Below, in pieces: positions 33,250 to 41,509 of a stretch of 51,618 nucleotides of DNA. The position numbers and the translations under genes were made by a program. The stretch comes from Agathobaculum sp. (GTDB lineage Bacteria > Bacillota > Clostridia > Oscillospirales > Butyricicoccaceae): the NCBI RefSeq assembly GCF_022775115.1, contig NZ_JALFLA010000010.1, forward strand, positions 1 through 51,618, read 5' to 3'. Positions within the stretch are counted from its first letter, which is position 1. Each line of letters begins with the position of its first letter. Under the pieces are notes generated by a model. That model saw nothing but the letters and a program-made list of their open reading frames with translations, made no database searches and had not been told where the DNA came from.

Positions 33250-34746
33250 TCAGCCGCGCAGGTAGGTCTGGGTGATCTCGGCCAGCATGGCGGACACGGT
33301 CGGGTTGAGCGCTTCCTTGCGCACCCGCCAGCGCCAGTTGCTGCCGCCGATGGTGGCGGGGGTGTTCATGCGCGCATCCGCGCCGAGCGAGAGCAGATCC
33401 TGCAGGGTGGTCATGGCGATGTGCGCGGGGGAGGCCCATACGCTTTTGATTGCGCTCCAGCCCATGGCCTCGGCGTGCGAGGTGCGCAGATAGCGGTAAG
33501 CGAACAGCTTTTCCGGCTCGGTACAGATATCCATAATCTGCTCGCACACAGTCTGTGAGTCGTGGGTCGAGGTATAGACGATCGAATGGGGCGCATAGTT
33601 GTGCGGCAGGTGTTCATTATCATATCCCGGCGTAAAGCCAAAGATGAGCACCCGCATACCGGGCAGTCCGCTGTCGGCGAGCAGGTGGCGCACCTCGTCG
33701 GTCATCACGCCGAGATCCTCAGCGATCAGCCGCATGGGGCCGAGGGCGTTTTCGAGCGCATGAAACAGCTCCATGCCCGGCCCCTTGCGCCATTTGCCCT
33801 TGATGGCGTTCTCCGAACCAGCCTTTACCTCCCAAAAGCTCTCAAAGCCGCGGAAGTGGTCGAGACGGACGACGTCAAACAGCGCCATGTTGCTCTGCAT
33901 GCGCCAGATCCACCAGGCGAAGTTTTCCGCACGGTGCGCGTCCCAATCGTAAACCGGGTTGCCCCAAAGCTGGCCGGTGGCCGAATAGTAGTCGGGCGGC
34001 ACGCCCGCGACCAGCTTGGGACTGCGGTCGGCCTTTAGCTGGAACAGTTCCGGATGCGTCCACACATCGGACGAGTCCGCCGAAACGTAGATCGGGATAT
34101 CACCGATGATCTGGATGCCCTTTTCGTTGGCGTAGGCGCGCAGTGCCTTCCACTGGCTGAAAAAGATGTATTGCAGAAAGATACGAAAGTCAATCTCGTC
34201 CCGCAGCTCGTCAGTCACCCGAGCGAGCGCCTCGGGCTGGCGGTCGCGCACAGCCTTATCCGGCCACATGTAGACCGGCATATCGTGGTACTTTTCCTCC
34301 TTCAGCGTCATGAACAGCGCGTAATCGGGCAGCCAAGCGGCGTTCGCCTCGGTAAAGGCAGCTATCTTGCCGCGCAGCGTCTCGTCCACGCGCGCATAGG
34401 CCGCGCGGAACAGCGGCCAGCGGGTGTCGGCAAGCTGCTCAAAGTCGACCGCGTCGGGCGGCGCCTGAAAGTCGCCCGCCTTGACCTCAGCGGCGGTCAG
34501 CAGGCCGTCCTCGACCAGCAGGTCAAGGTCGATCAGGTAGGGGTTGCCGGCCGCGGCCGAAAAGCACTGGTACGGCGAATCCCCAAAGCCGGTATGGCCG
34601 AGTGGCAGCACCTGCCAATAGGTCTGGCGCGCATCGGCTAGAAAATCAACAAGGTCATACGCGGTCTTGCCCATCGTGCCCACGCCGTGCGGCGAGGGCA
34701 ATGAAGTAACGTGCGCGAGCACGCCGCTGGAGCGGCTGAACATCAT
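33250..34746 (-). CDS. malQ: 4-alpha-glucanotransferase (amylomaltase)
   Basis: MalQ is a GH77 enzyme that transfers maltodextrin units between chains. The 498-residue protein shows RSSGVLAHVTSLPSPHGVGT at the start, GDIPIYVSADSSDVW, the catalytic region DVVRLDHFRGFESFW, IAEDLGVMTDEV and STHDSQTV. Two ATGs are adjacent (34746 and 34743); either follows GGGGGATGAG. No other glycogen gene is nearby. Confidence 0.95.
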   Translation of the reverse strand: MMFSRSSGVLAHVTSLPSPHGVGTMGKTAYDLVDFLADARQTYWQVLPLGHTGFGDSPYQCFSAAAGNPYLIDLDLLVEDGLLTAAEVKAGDFQAPPDAVDFEQLADTRWPLFRAAYARVDETLRGKIAAFTEANAAWLPDYALFMTLKEEKYHDMPVYMWPDKAVRDRQPEALARVTDELRDEIDFRIFLQYIFFSQWKALRAYANEKGIQIIGDIPIYVSADSSDVWTHPELFQLKADRSPKLVAGVPPDYYSATGQLWGNPVYDWDAHRAENFAWWIWRMQSNMALFDVVRLDHFRGFESFWEVKAGSENAIKGKWRKGPGMELFHALENALGPMRLIAEDLGVMTDEVRHLLADSGLPGMRVLIFGFTPGYDNEHLPHNYAPHSIVYTSTHDSQTVCEQIMDICTEPEKLFAYRYLRTSHAEAMGWSAIKSVWASPAHIAMTTLQDLLSLGADARMNTPATIGGSNWRWRVRKEALNPTVSAMLAEITQTYLRG

Positions 34747-34860
34747 TTTCTCATCCCCCAATTCTGTTGTCACTTTATTATAAACTGCAATATTATAGAC
34801 TGCAAGACGCAACTTTTATTTTTCCCTCTGCTGCCATGCGGCGTGGCGGCATAAAGGGGA

Positions 34861-34889
34861 TTGCCAAGCGCGCCAAGGCCGTTTATAAT
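34861..34889 (+). promoter_or_regulatory. Promoter of trmB
   Basis: TTGCCA at 34861-34866 and TATAAT at 34884-34889 are separated by 17 bases. The start codon is 42 bases further on. Confidence 0.7.
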
Positions 34890-34931
34890 GGATAAGCCGA
34901 AAGAAATATAGGGAAAAGGGGAACACAACGC

Positions 34932-35591
34932 ATGAGAATGCGCAAAAAGAAGAATTTAGACCTGCGCTTTGCGGCCTGCGCGGAGGTGATGGTCTTCGAG
35001 CCGCGCCGTCTGCGGGGCGGTTGGCGGCAGATGTTTGCGGGCGAGGGGCCGCTGCACGTCGAGATCGGCTGCGGCAAGGGACGGTTTGCCATCGGCATGG
35101 CCGCGCTGCACCCGGAGGTCAATTATATCGCGGTCGAGCGGGAGGAGGGCGCGCTTATCATGGCGGCCGAGCGCTGCCGGCAGCAGCCGCTGCCCAATCT
35201 GCGCTTTGTTTCCTGCGATGCGGCTGCGCTGCGCGAGGTGTTCGCGCCCGGCGAGGTCGACCGTATTTACCTGAATTTTTCCGACCCGTGGCCACCCAAC
35301 CGCCAGCGCAAGCGCCGCCTGACATGGCGCGCCTATTTAGAGGTGTATGACGAGCTGCTCACGCGGCAGGGCGACCTGTGCTTCAAGACCGACAACCAGC
35401 GTTTTTTTGAGTGGACGCTGCAAGAGATCTGCCAGTTCGGCTGGCTGGTGCAGAACATCTCGCTCGACCTGCACCACTCGGATTTTGAGGGCAATGTAAT
35501 GACCGAATACGAGGAGAAATTCTCGGCCGAGGGCGCGCGTATCTACCGCTTGGAGGCGCGCCGCCGCCTGCCGGAGTTTTTGCGGAAATGA
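34932..35591 (+). CDS. trmB: tRNA (guanine-N7-)-methyltransferase
   Basis: TrmB methylates G46 in the variable loop of tRNAs using SAM. The 219-residue protein has the SAM-binding HVEIGCGKGRF near residues 42-52, NYIAVEREEGA, the substrate motif NFSDPWPPNRQRKRRL, CFKTDN and the C-terminal TEYEEKF. GGGAAAAGGGG precedes the ATG. pyrE follows under its own promoter. Confidence 0.95.
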   Translation: MRMRKKKNLDLRFAACAEVMVFEPRRLRGGWRQMFAGEGPLHVEIGCGKGRFAIGMAALHPEVNYIAVEREEGALIMAAERCRQQPLPNLRFVSCDAAALREVFAPGEVDRIYLNFSDPWPPNRQRKRRLTWRAYLEVYDELLTRQGDLCFKTDNQRFFEWTLQEICQFGWLVQNISLDLHHSDFEGNVMTEYEEKFSAEGARIYRLEARRRLPEFLRK

Positions 35592-35627
35592 GCAGGTCGC
35601 CGCGCGGGCGGGGCGCGCTTTTCGCGC

Positions 35628-35656
35628 TTGTGCCCGGCGGCGAAATCTGGTATACT
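35628..35656 (+). promoter_or_regulatory. Promoter of pyrE with extended -10
   Basis: TTGTGC at 35628-35633 and TATACT at 35651-35656 have a 17-base spacer, and TGG directly before the -10 makes an extended -10 element. Confidence 0.65.
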
Positions 35657-35687
35657 GGTATCATGCATTGGGAAGGTGGAAAAATTT

Positions 35688-36350
35688 ATGCTGTCAGCAC
35701 AGAAAAAAGAGTTTATCGAGTTTATGATGGGCGCGGACGTGCTGCGCTTTGGCGATTTTACGACCAAATCCGGGCGCAAGACTCCGTATTTTATCAACAC
35801 CGGCAACTACAAGACCGGCTTGCAGAATGCAAGGTTGGGCGGATTTTACGCCGCGTGCATCAAGGAGGCCATCGGCGACGGATTTGACGCGATGTTCGGC
35901 CCGGCCTACAAGGGCATCCCGCTGGCAACCTCGACAGCCGGCGCGCTTGCGCGTGAGTACGGCATCGACAAGCCCTTTTTCTTCAACCGTAAGGAGGTCA
36001 AGGATCACGGCGAGGGCGGCAGCATCGTCGGCTACAAGCCGGCCGACGGCGACCGCGTCATCATCATCGAGGACGTTATCACCGCCGGCACGGCCATTCG
36101 GGAAACCATGCCTGTGCTGCGCGCGTGCGCGGATGTGCAGGTGACCGATATGTTTATCTCGGTCAACCGCTGCGAGGTCGGCACGACCCCGGGCAAGACG
36201 GCCGTCATGGAGGTGGGCGAGGCATTCGGGATCAAGGTGCATGCGCTCGTCACCGTGCAGGACATTCGCGAATATCTGGCCGATAAGGCTGAATATGCGC
36301 ACCTGCTGCCGCTGATGGACGCCTATATGGCGCAGTACTGCGTTTTCTGA
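35688..36350 (+). CDS. pyrE: Orotate phosphoribosyltransferase
   Basis: PyrE makes OMP from orotate and PRPP in pyrimidine synthesis. The 220-residue protein has the family start (FTTKSGRKTPYFINTGNY), FFFNRKEVKDHGEGG, and the PRPP loop VIIIEDVITAGTA. ATG 35688 follows GGAAGGTGG; upstream in-frame codons lie within the promoter. No other pyr gene is in the window, and no attenuator or PyrR site is seen in the short leader. Confidence 0.96.
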   Translation: MLSAQKKEFIEFMMGADVLRFGDFTTKSGRKTPYFINTGNYKTGLQNARLGGFYAACIKEAIGDGFDAMFGPAYKGIPLATSTAGALAREYGIDKPFFFNRKEVKDHGEGGSIVGYKPADGDRVIIIEDVITAGTAIRETMPVLRACADVQVTDMFISVNRCEVGTTPGKTAVMEVGEAFGIKVHALVTVQDIREYLADKAEYAHLLPLMDAYMAQYCVF

Positions 36351-36361
36351 GCAGGATAAGC

Positions 36362-36393
36362 AAAGCCCGCATGGCGTGCCGTGCGGGCTTTTT
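36362..36393. terminator. Bidirectional terminator between pyrE and the aminotransferase gene
   Basis: AAAGCCCGCA at 36362-36371 pairs with TGCGGGCTTT at 36382-36391, followed by T residues on the plus strand. It can serve both converging genes. Confidence 0.88.
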
Positions 36394-36397
36394 GATA

Positions 36398-37567
36398 TCA
36401 CAGCGTCTGTAAAAAGTCGCGTATGCGCAGGCAGGCCTCGCGCAGATGATTCATCGAATACGAGTATGAGATGCGCACATGTCCCTCGCCGCTTTGGCCG
36501 AAGGCGTTGCCGGGCACAACGGCCACGCGCTGCTCCTGCAGCAGCCGCTCGCAGAAGGTTTCGGACGACAGCCCGGTCGAGGCGATGGACGGGAACATAT
36601 AGAACGCGCCGCGCGGCTCAAAGCAGGTCAGCCCCATGCCGCGCAGCTCGCCCAGCAGAAAGCGGCGGCGCATATCATATTGCGCGCGCATCCGCTCGAT
36701 ATCATCCTCGCCGGTGCGGATGGCCTCGATGCCCGCGAACTGCGCGGTCGTCGGCGCGGACATGATGCCGTACTGATGGATCTTGCAGATATGGCGCATC
36801 AGCTCCTTTGGGCCCATTGCCCAGCCCAGCCGCCAGCCGGTCATCGCGTAGGACTTGGAAAAGCCGTCGACCACGATGGTGCGCTCCTTCATGCCGTCCA
36901 GCTCGGCAAAGCAGACGTGCGATTCGTCGCCGTAGACAAGGCTACAATAGATCTCGTCCGACAGCACAAGCACATTGGTATCGCGCAGCACGGCGGCGAT
37001 TTCCTCCAGCTCGCCGCGCGTCATGATCGCACCGGTCGGGTTGTTGGGGTAGGGCAGGATGAGCAGCTTGGTGCGCGGGGTGATGGCCGCGCGCAGCCGT
37101 TCGGGGTCGAGCTTGAACTCATCCTCGGCAAGCGTCGGCAGCGCGACGGGCACGCCGCCCGCAAGCTGGGTCAGCGGAGTGTAGCAGACAAAGCTCGGCT
37201 CGGGGATGAGCACCTCGTCGCCCGGGTCGACCAGCGCGCGGATGGCGTTGTCGATTGCCTCCGAGCCGCCGACGGTGATGAGTATCTCGTTGTCAGCGTC
37301 ATAGCAGAGCTGGTATTTGCGCCGGGTCAGCGCCGCGATCTGGCTGCGCAGCTCGGCAAGTCCCCAGTTGGAGGTGTAGAACGTCCGCCCTTTCTCCAGC
37401 GATTGGATACCCGCGCGGCGTATCTGCCACGGAGTCTCAAAATCCGGCTCGCCCACGCCGAGGGAGATCGCGTCGGGCATGGACGCGGCCACGTCGAAGA
37501 AGCGGCGTATGCCCGAGGGCTTTACCTGTCGCACGCGGGCGGAAAGCAGGTTTTCGTAGTTTACCAT
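36398..37567 (-). CDS. PLP-dependent class I/II aminotransferase
   Basis: The 389-residue fold-type I enzyme resembles PatA/AspB (aromatic or aspartate type). Motifs are SLGVGEPDFETP near the start, YTSNWGLAELR, PYPNNPTGAIM, SDEIYCSLVYG and the PLP lysine K238 in DGFSKSYAMTGWRLGW. The substrate cannot be read from sequence. Its start overlaps the end of the upstream Lrp-type gene by seven bases, so the regulator and the enzyme form a two-gene operon. It could supply the HisC activity missing from the histidine cluster, but it does not look like HisC. Confidence 0.92.
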   Translation of the reverse strand: MVNYENLLSARVRQVKPSGIRRFFDVAASMPDAISLGVGEPDFETPWQIRRAGIQSLEKGRTFYTSNWGLAELRSQIAALTRRKYQLCYDADNEILITVGGSEAIDNAIRALVDPGDEVLIPEPSFVCYTPLTQLAGGVPVALPTLAEDEFKLDPERLRAAITPRTKLLILPYPNNPTGAIMTRGELEEIAAVLRDTNVLVLSDEIYCSLVYGDESHVCFAELDGMKERTIVVDGFSKSYAMTGWRLGWAMGPKELMRHICKIHQYGIMSAPTTAQFAGIEAIRTGEDDIERMRAQYDMRRRFLLGELRGMGLTCFEPRGAFYMFPSIASTGLSSETFCERLLQEQRVAVVPGNAFGQSGEGHVRISYSYSMNHLREACLRIRDFLQTL

Positions 37568-38052
37568 GCCAGCATGACCTCTCTCTTATCGTTTACCGAG
37601 GGGTCGTACTCCACGCCGTATTCCTTGTATTTTTTCAGGATAAAGTGCGTGCCGGTCGAGAGCACGTTTTCCATCGGCGCGAGCTGCTCGGAGACAAAGC
37701 GCGCCACCTCGCGCATCGAGCGCCCGGTGATGATGACCGTCAGGTCAAAGCCGCCGGACATCAGATAGACGCTCTCCACCTGCGGGTGCGAATAGATCAG
37801 GCGGGCGATCTCGTCGAACCCCATGCCCTGCTGCGGGGTGATCTTGACCTCGATCAGCGCGGTAACGCTCTCCTTGGCGGTCTTGTCCCAGTCGATCACC
37901 GTTTTGTAGCCGAGTATTGTATCGTTCTTCTCGAATGCGCGGACAGCCTCGGTGACCGCCTCCTCGGTCTCGCCCGTCATGGCGGCGAGCTGCGCGGGGG
38001 TCAAACGTGCGTCCTGACAGAGCAGGTCGAGCAGCTTTTCGGGATGTTGCAT
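37561..38052 (-). CDS. Lrp/AsnC-family transcriptional regulator
   Basis: The 163-residue protein has an N-terminal winged helix (LLCQDARLTPAQLAAMTGET, then EEAVTEAVRAFEKNDTILGY) and a C-terminal RAM domain (IYSHPQVESVYLMSGGFDLTV) that binds amino acids and forms octamers. ATG 38052 is set by GGGAGG and AGAAGG. The overlap with the aminotransferase gene suggests it controls that gene in response to an amino acid. Confidence 0.9.
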   Translation of the reverse strand: MQHPEKLLDLLCQDARLTPAQLAAMTGETEEAVTEAVRAFEKNDTILGYKTVIDWDKTAKESVTALIEVKITPQQGMGFDEIARLIYSHPQVESVYLMSGGFDLTVIITGRSMREVARFVSEQLAPMENVLSTGTHFILKKYKEYGVEYDPSVNDKREVMLAW

Positions 38053-38086
38053 CCTTCTATTCCTCCCAATTTCAAAAGATGGATTC

Positions 38087-38116
38087 ATTATACACCATGT
38101 ATACGGGGCTTGTCCA
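38087..38116 (-). promoter_or_regulatory. Promoter of the Lrp-aminotransferase operon
   Basis: On the minus strand TGGACA (38116-38111) and TATAAT (38092-38087) have an 18-base spacer. Confidence 0.6.
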
Positions 38117-38210
38117 TGCCCTTGCGCGCCGCTTTGCGTCACGGGGTGGAAAAAGCAGCGGCGCACCACAAGATTTTGCGTATTTTGCGGCGAGAAGCGG
38201 CAAAATACTG

Positions 38211-38239
38211 TTGCGAAAACCAGCAAAACGCGGTACAAT
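38211..38239 (+). promoter_or_regulatory. Promoter of the DUF2461 operon
   Basis: TTGCGA at 38211-38216 and TACAAT at 38234-38239 have a 17-base spacer. It diverges from the Lrp promoter about 100 bases away. Confidence 0.6.
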
Positions 38240-38309
38240 AATAAATAAGAAAGCATTGGCTTCTTGCGCGCCGACGCGGCGCGATATCGACAAAGGTGGT
38301 ACCCGTTTC

Positions 38310-39011
38310 ATGGCATTCACAGGCTTTCACGCTGCGGGCATTGACCTGCTGCAGCTCAACCGCCTGCAAAACAGCAAGGAATTTTATCAAGCGCATAAGG
38401 ATGAGATCAAACGGTTGGCCATCCAGCCGTATTACGAGCTGATCGAGGAGATGACCCCGACGATGCTCGAGATCGACCCGCTGTTCGTCGTCACGCCTTC
38501 GCGCATGGTGTCGCGCGTGCGGCGGGATACGCGCTATACTAAGGACAAGACACTTTACCGCGCCAATTTGTGGCTGTTTTTCCGCCGCCCGCGCAAGGAG
38601 CGCGAGAGCGTCCCCAGCTATTATTTTGAGCTGCACCCCGAATACTGGTCTTATGGCTGCTGGGGTTCGTGCGAGCGGGGCGAGATGGAGGCGCTGCGCG
38701 GCATGATCCTGCGCGAGGATAAGCGTTTTCTGGAGGCGTTTGCGGCGGTGCGCGACTGTCCGCAGGTCGCTCTCGGCGGAGAGATGTACAAGCGCCCCAA
38801 ATACCCGGACGCCAAGCCTGCCTACCAGCCGTGGCTGAACCGCAAGGAGATCGGTGTGGGGTTTACCGAATACGGTGATTTTGCACCCGTGCTGGACGGC
38901 TCGTTCGTCGCGCCCATGCTGGATACCATGCGGCGGCTCGCGCCCTTCTATCAGCTGCTGCTCGCGGCCAAGGAAAGCGCCGCTGCGCCTGAGCAGGGAG
39001 GTGCGCGATGA
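38310..39011 (+). CDS. DUF2461 family protein
   Basis: The 233-residue soluble protein matches DUF2461: FYQAHKDEIKRLAIQPYYEL, then SRVRRDTRYTKDKTLYRANL, YFELHPEYWSYGCW and a C-terminal PWLNRKEIGVG. The biochemical role of the family is unknown. ATG 38310 follows AAAGGTGG; the frame is open upstream into the divergent promoter region. It overlaps the next gene by four bases. Confidence 0.88.
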   Translation: MAFTGFHAAGIDLLQLNRLQNSKEFYQAHKDEIKRLAIQPYYELIEEMTPTMLEIDPLFVVTPSRMVSRVRRDTRYTKDKTLYRANLWLFFRRPRKERESVPSYYFELHPEYWSYGCWGSCERGEMEALRGMILREDKRFLEAFAAVRDCPQVALGGEMYKRPKYPDAKPAYQPWLNRKEIGVGFTEYGDFAPVLDGSFVAPMLDTMRRLAPFYQLLLAAKESAAAPEQGGAR

Positions 39012-39658
39012 GGTATGTCGCGCTGGATTTTGAGACCGGCAACGCCTCGCCACTCAGCGCGTGCGCGCTCGGCGTGTCCGTGTTTGAGGATGCCATACCG
39101 GTGCGCGAGCAGGTATCGCTTATCAAGCCGCCGGACTGCGTGGGAAAATTCCACTGGGGCAACATTCGTGTCAACCATATCAAGGAGAAAACGGTGGCCG
39201 GTGCGCCCGCGTTTGACGAGGTCTGGCGCGGCCTTGCAGACGAGGCCGAGGGCAGCGTGCTTGTCTGCCACAATGCCATGTTCGACACGGCCGTGCTCTG
39301 CGCGTGTCTTTCGCACTACCGCCTGCCCATGCCGGAATGCCGGTATATCTGCACGGTCAAGGTGGCGCAGCGCGTCTGGCCGGAGCTGGCCAACCACAAG
39401 CTGGATACCGTGGCCGGCGCGCTCGGCATCGCGCTGAACCACCACGAGGCCGGTTCAGACGCGCGGGCGGCTGGGTTGATCCTGCAGGCCGCGCTGCGGC
39501 ACACCGCAAGTGCCGACGCGGATGTGCTGGCGGAAAAGATCGGTATGCGGCTGGGCCGCATCTCCTGCATGGGGGTTGTCCCGTGCAGCATCGCTAAGGA
39601 GGCAAGGGGCGGCAAAATCGCCCGTTTATCCCGTTACACCACACATAAAGGAGAGTAA
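39008..39658 (+). CDS. DnaQ-like 3'-5' exonuclease (DEDDh)
   Basis: The 216-residue protein has the nuclease motifs of the proofreading family: D7 and E9 in ALDFET, HNAMFD, and H..D in HHEAGSDARA. The extra 40 residues at the end resemble the BRCT-free tail of bacterial exonucleases that act with ligase or polymerase. It begins in the stop of the DUF2461 gene (ATGA). Its substrate is not known. Confidence 0.88.
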   Translation: MRYVALDFETGNASPLSACALGVSVFEDAIPVREQVSLIKPPDCVGKFHWGNIRVNHIKEKTVAGAPAFDEVWRGLADEAEGSVLVCHNAMFDTAVLCACLSHYRLPMPECRYICTVKVAQRVWPELANHKLDTVAGALGIALNHHEAGSDARAAGLILQAALRHTASADADVLAEKIGMRLGRISCMGVVPCSIAKEARGGKIARLSRYTTHKGE

Positions 39659-39663
39659 ACGCT

Positions 39664-39969
39664 ATGAAAAACTATCTCGATTCGATCGACCGCGAGGCGC
39701 TGCGCGCCCGCGCCGAGCAAATGCTTGACTGCGCAAACGAGGCGCGCAGCTGCGCCGCCCGCTGGACGGATTACGCCATGGGCAAGGCACACAGCTTTTC
39801 CGTGTTTGATTTCGCCGTGCTCAAGGTATGTATGCTGTCGCTCGGCCTGTGGCTGGGCAGCTGCTTTGCCAAGTTCTTCAAGAAATTCCGCGGCGCGCTG
39901 TTCGTGCTGTTCGCGGCAAGCTGGATGTATCTGTTCTGGCGTATCTTTTTCGACTGCGAGGAAGAATAA
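39664..39969 (+). CDS. Small membrane protein of unknown function
   Basis: The 101-residue protein has a charged N-terminal part (MKNYLDSIDREALRARAEQM), then two closely spaced hydrophobic segments (about 48-66 and 75-94) and an acidic end CEEE. I do not recognise a family. AAGGAGAG precedes ATG 39664, five bases after the exonuclease stop, so it belongs to the same operon. Confidence 0.7.
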   Translation: MKNYLDSIDREALRARAEQMLDCANEARSCAARWTDYAMGKAHSFSVFDFAVLKVCMLSLGLWLGSCFAKFFKKFRGALFVLFAASWMYLFWRIFFDCEEE

Positions 39970-40015
39970 AGCCAAAAGCCGTGGTTGCTGAAGCGGTGTT
40001 CAGCAGGAGAGGAGC

Positions 40016-41386
40016 GTGTCCGTGCAGGATCCAACCCAGCGCAGCAGGAGATTTTTACGCGAGCAGCCCCATTATTTTCAGTGGGGGCTGACCGCCTTTC
40101 TCGTCATTTTAGCGTGTGTTTTTGTCGTTTACCTCTTGAACTGGCTGCCCATTTTGTGGAGCATGTTCAAAAAGCTGCTCGGCATACTCAGTCCGTTCAT
40201 ATACGGCTTTGTCATGGCTTATCTGCTCATGCCGATCTTCAACGGCTTGTACCGGTGGATTGCACCGCGCTGGTCAAAGCGCGTGAAGGGCGGCGCGATC
40301 TTTGTCAAGGGGCTGTGCAGCGTGCTGACGCTGCTGATTGGGCTGGCCACTGTTGCGGCGCTGCTCTCGATGGTGCTGCCGCAGCTGATCGTGAGCATTT
40401 TCTCACTGCTCGAATCACTCGACGGCTATCTGGAGGAGATATCCGGCTGGGCGGCTACGCTGTTCCGGGATAACCCGGTGCTGGAGCGCAACTTCATGCA
40501 GATATACGACCAGTTTTCCGCGCAGGTCGTCGGATGGGTGGAGAATATTGCGCTGCCGCAGCTGGTGTCGCTCATGACCGGCGTGGTGACGACGGTATCC
40601 GTGCTGTTCGATCTGCTCATCGGCATGATTATCGCGCTCTATATCCTCAACAGCAAGGACACCTTTTGCGCACAGGCCAAAAAGGTCACATACAGCCTGT
40701 TCCGGATCGAGACTGCCAACCGTATCATCAAGCGCGTGGCGCATATTCACCGGATATTCGGCGGCTTTATTACCGGCAAGCTGATCGACTCGATGATCAT
40801 CGGTGTGCTGTGCTTTGCTGGTCTGCGTGTGCTCATGGCCTTCCATCTGCTGACGATCGACCAGTCCTATGCGCTGCTGATCTCGGTCATCATCGGCGTG
40901 ACCAATATTATCCCATTTTTCGGGCCGTTCATCGGCGCGATTCCGAGCGCGATTCTGATTATGGTTATCAGTCCGCTCCAGACCGTGTATTTTGTGCTGT
41001 TCATCCTGCTTTTGCAGCAGTTTGACGGCAATATCCTCGGGCCCAAGATACTCGGCAACTCGACCGGACTGTCCAGCTTCTGGGTCATGTTTGCGATCCT
41101 GCTGGCGGGTGGCGTGTTCGGCTTTGTGGGCATGGCGGTCGGTGTGCCGCTGTTCGCCGTGCTGTACAGTGTACTGACCGAGACCTTCAACAATCTGCTC
41201 AAAAAACGCGGTCTGTCAACTGATACCAACGACTATCGGGGCACGAAACGGCTTGACCCCGAGACTAAGGCGTTTGTTGAGAGTACGGATGAGATGCCGC
41301 CGGTATCCGCCAAGGAGCGGCGCGCAGCCGCAGAAAAGGCGCGCGCCGAGCAAACGGTGCAAGCTGAAACGGATGCCGCGCCATGA
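40016..41386 (+). CDS. AI-2E family transporter
   Basis: The 456-residue membrane protein has about eight helices and the family segments GFVMAYLLMPIFN, the long amphipathic middle part, GVTNIIPFFGPFIGAIPSA and the C-terminal GVPLFAVLY. Members export various small molecules, or sodium in exchange for protons; autoinducer-2 export is proven for only one. The last 60 residues are charged and cytoplasmic. GTG 40016 follows AGGAG. Confidence 0.9.
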   Translation: MSVQDPTQRSRRFLREQPHYFQWGLTAFLVILACVFVVYLLNWLPILWSMFKKLLGILSPFIYGFVMAYLLMPIFNGLYRWIAPRWSKRVKGGAIFVKGLCSVLTLLIGLATVAALLSMVLPQLIVSIFSLLESLDGYLEEISGWAATLFRDNPVLERNFMQIYDQFSAQVVGWVENIALPQLVSLMTGVVTTVSVLFDLLIGMIIALYILNSKDTFCAQAKKVTYSLFRIETANRIIKRVAHIHRIFGGFITGKLIDSMIIGVLCFAGLRVLMAFHLLTIDQSYALLISVIIGVTNIIPFFGPFIGAIPSAILIMVISPLQTVYFVLFILLLQQFDGNILGPKILGNSTGLSSFWVMFAILLAGGVFGFVGMAVGVPLFAVLYSVLTETFNNLLKKRGLSTDTNDYRGTKRLDPETKAFVESTDEMPPVSAKERRAAAEKARAEQTVQAETDAAP

Positions 41387-41402
41387 CCGGTATGTCATGC
41401 AA

Positions 41403-41434
41403 AAAACGGAGGGTGGATGCCCTCCGTTTTGTTG
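41403..41434 (+). terminator. Terminator after the AI-2E family gene
   Basis: AAAACGGAGGG at 41403-41413 and CCCTCCGTTTT at 41420-41430 form a perfect 11-base-pair stem, followed by GTTG. Confidence 0.85.
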
Positions 41435-41450
41435 TGCGCATGGCAGGGGA

Positions 41451-41482
41451 AAGCGGGCTTCAGGATATCCTGAAGCCCGCTT
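41451..41482 (-). terminator. Perfect 32-base palindrome, probable pta terminator
   Basis: AAGCGGGCTTCAGGAT at 41451-41466 is followed at once by its exact reverse complement. It lies 28 bases beyond the pta stop on the minus strand. Only a short T-run follows, so it could also be a binding site or a recombination scar. Confidence 0.6.
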
Positions 41483-41509
41483 GCTAAGTATACGCGGTGT
41501 GTCCGCGGC

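Noticed and set aside
36398-37567. The aminotransferase as the missing HisC
   Set aside because: Motifs fit the PatA/AspB group and it is coupled to an Lrp-type regulator, not to the histidine genes.
38290-38304. AAAGGTGGTACC-like string resembling the T-box antiterminator core
   Set aside because: The upstream 180 bases have no specifier stem, terminator or synthetase/amino-acid gene context; the string also serves as the ribosome site of the DUF2461 gene.
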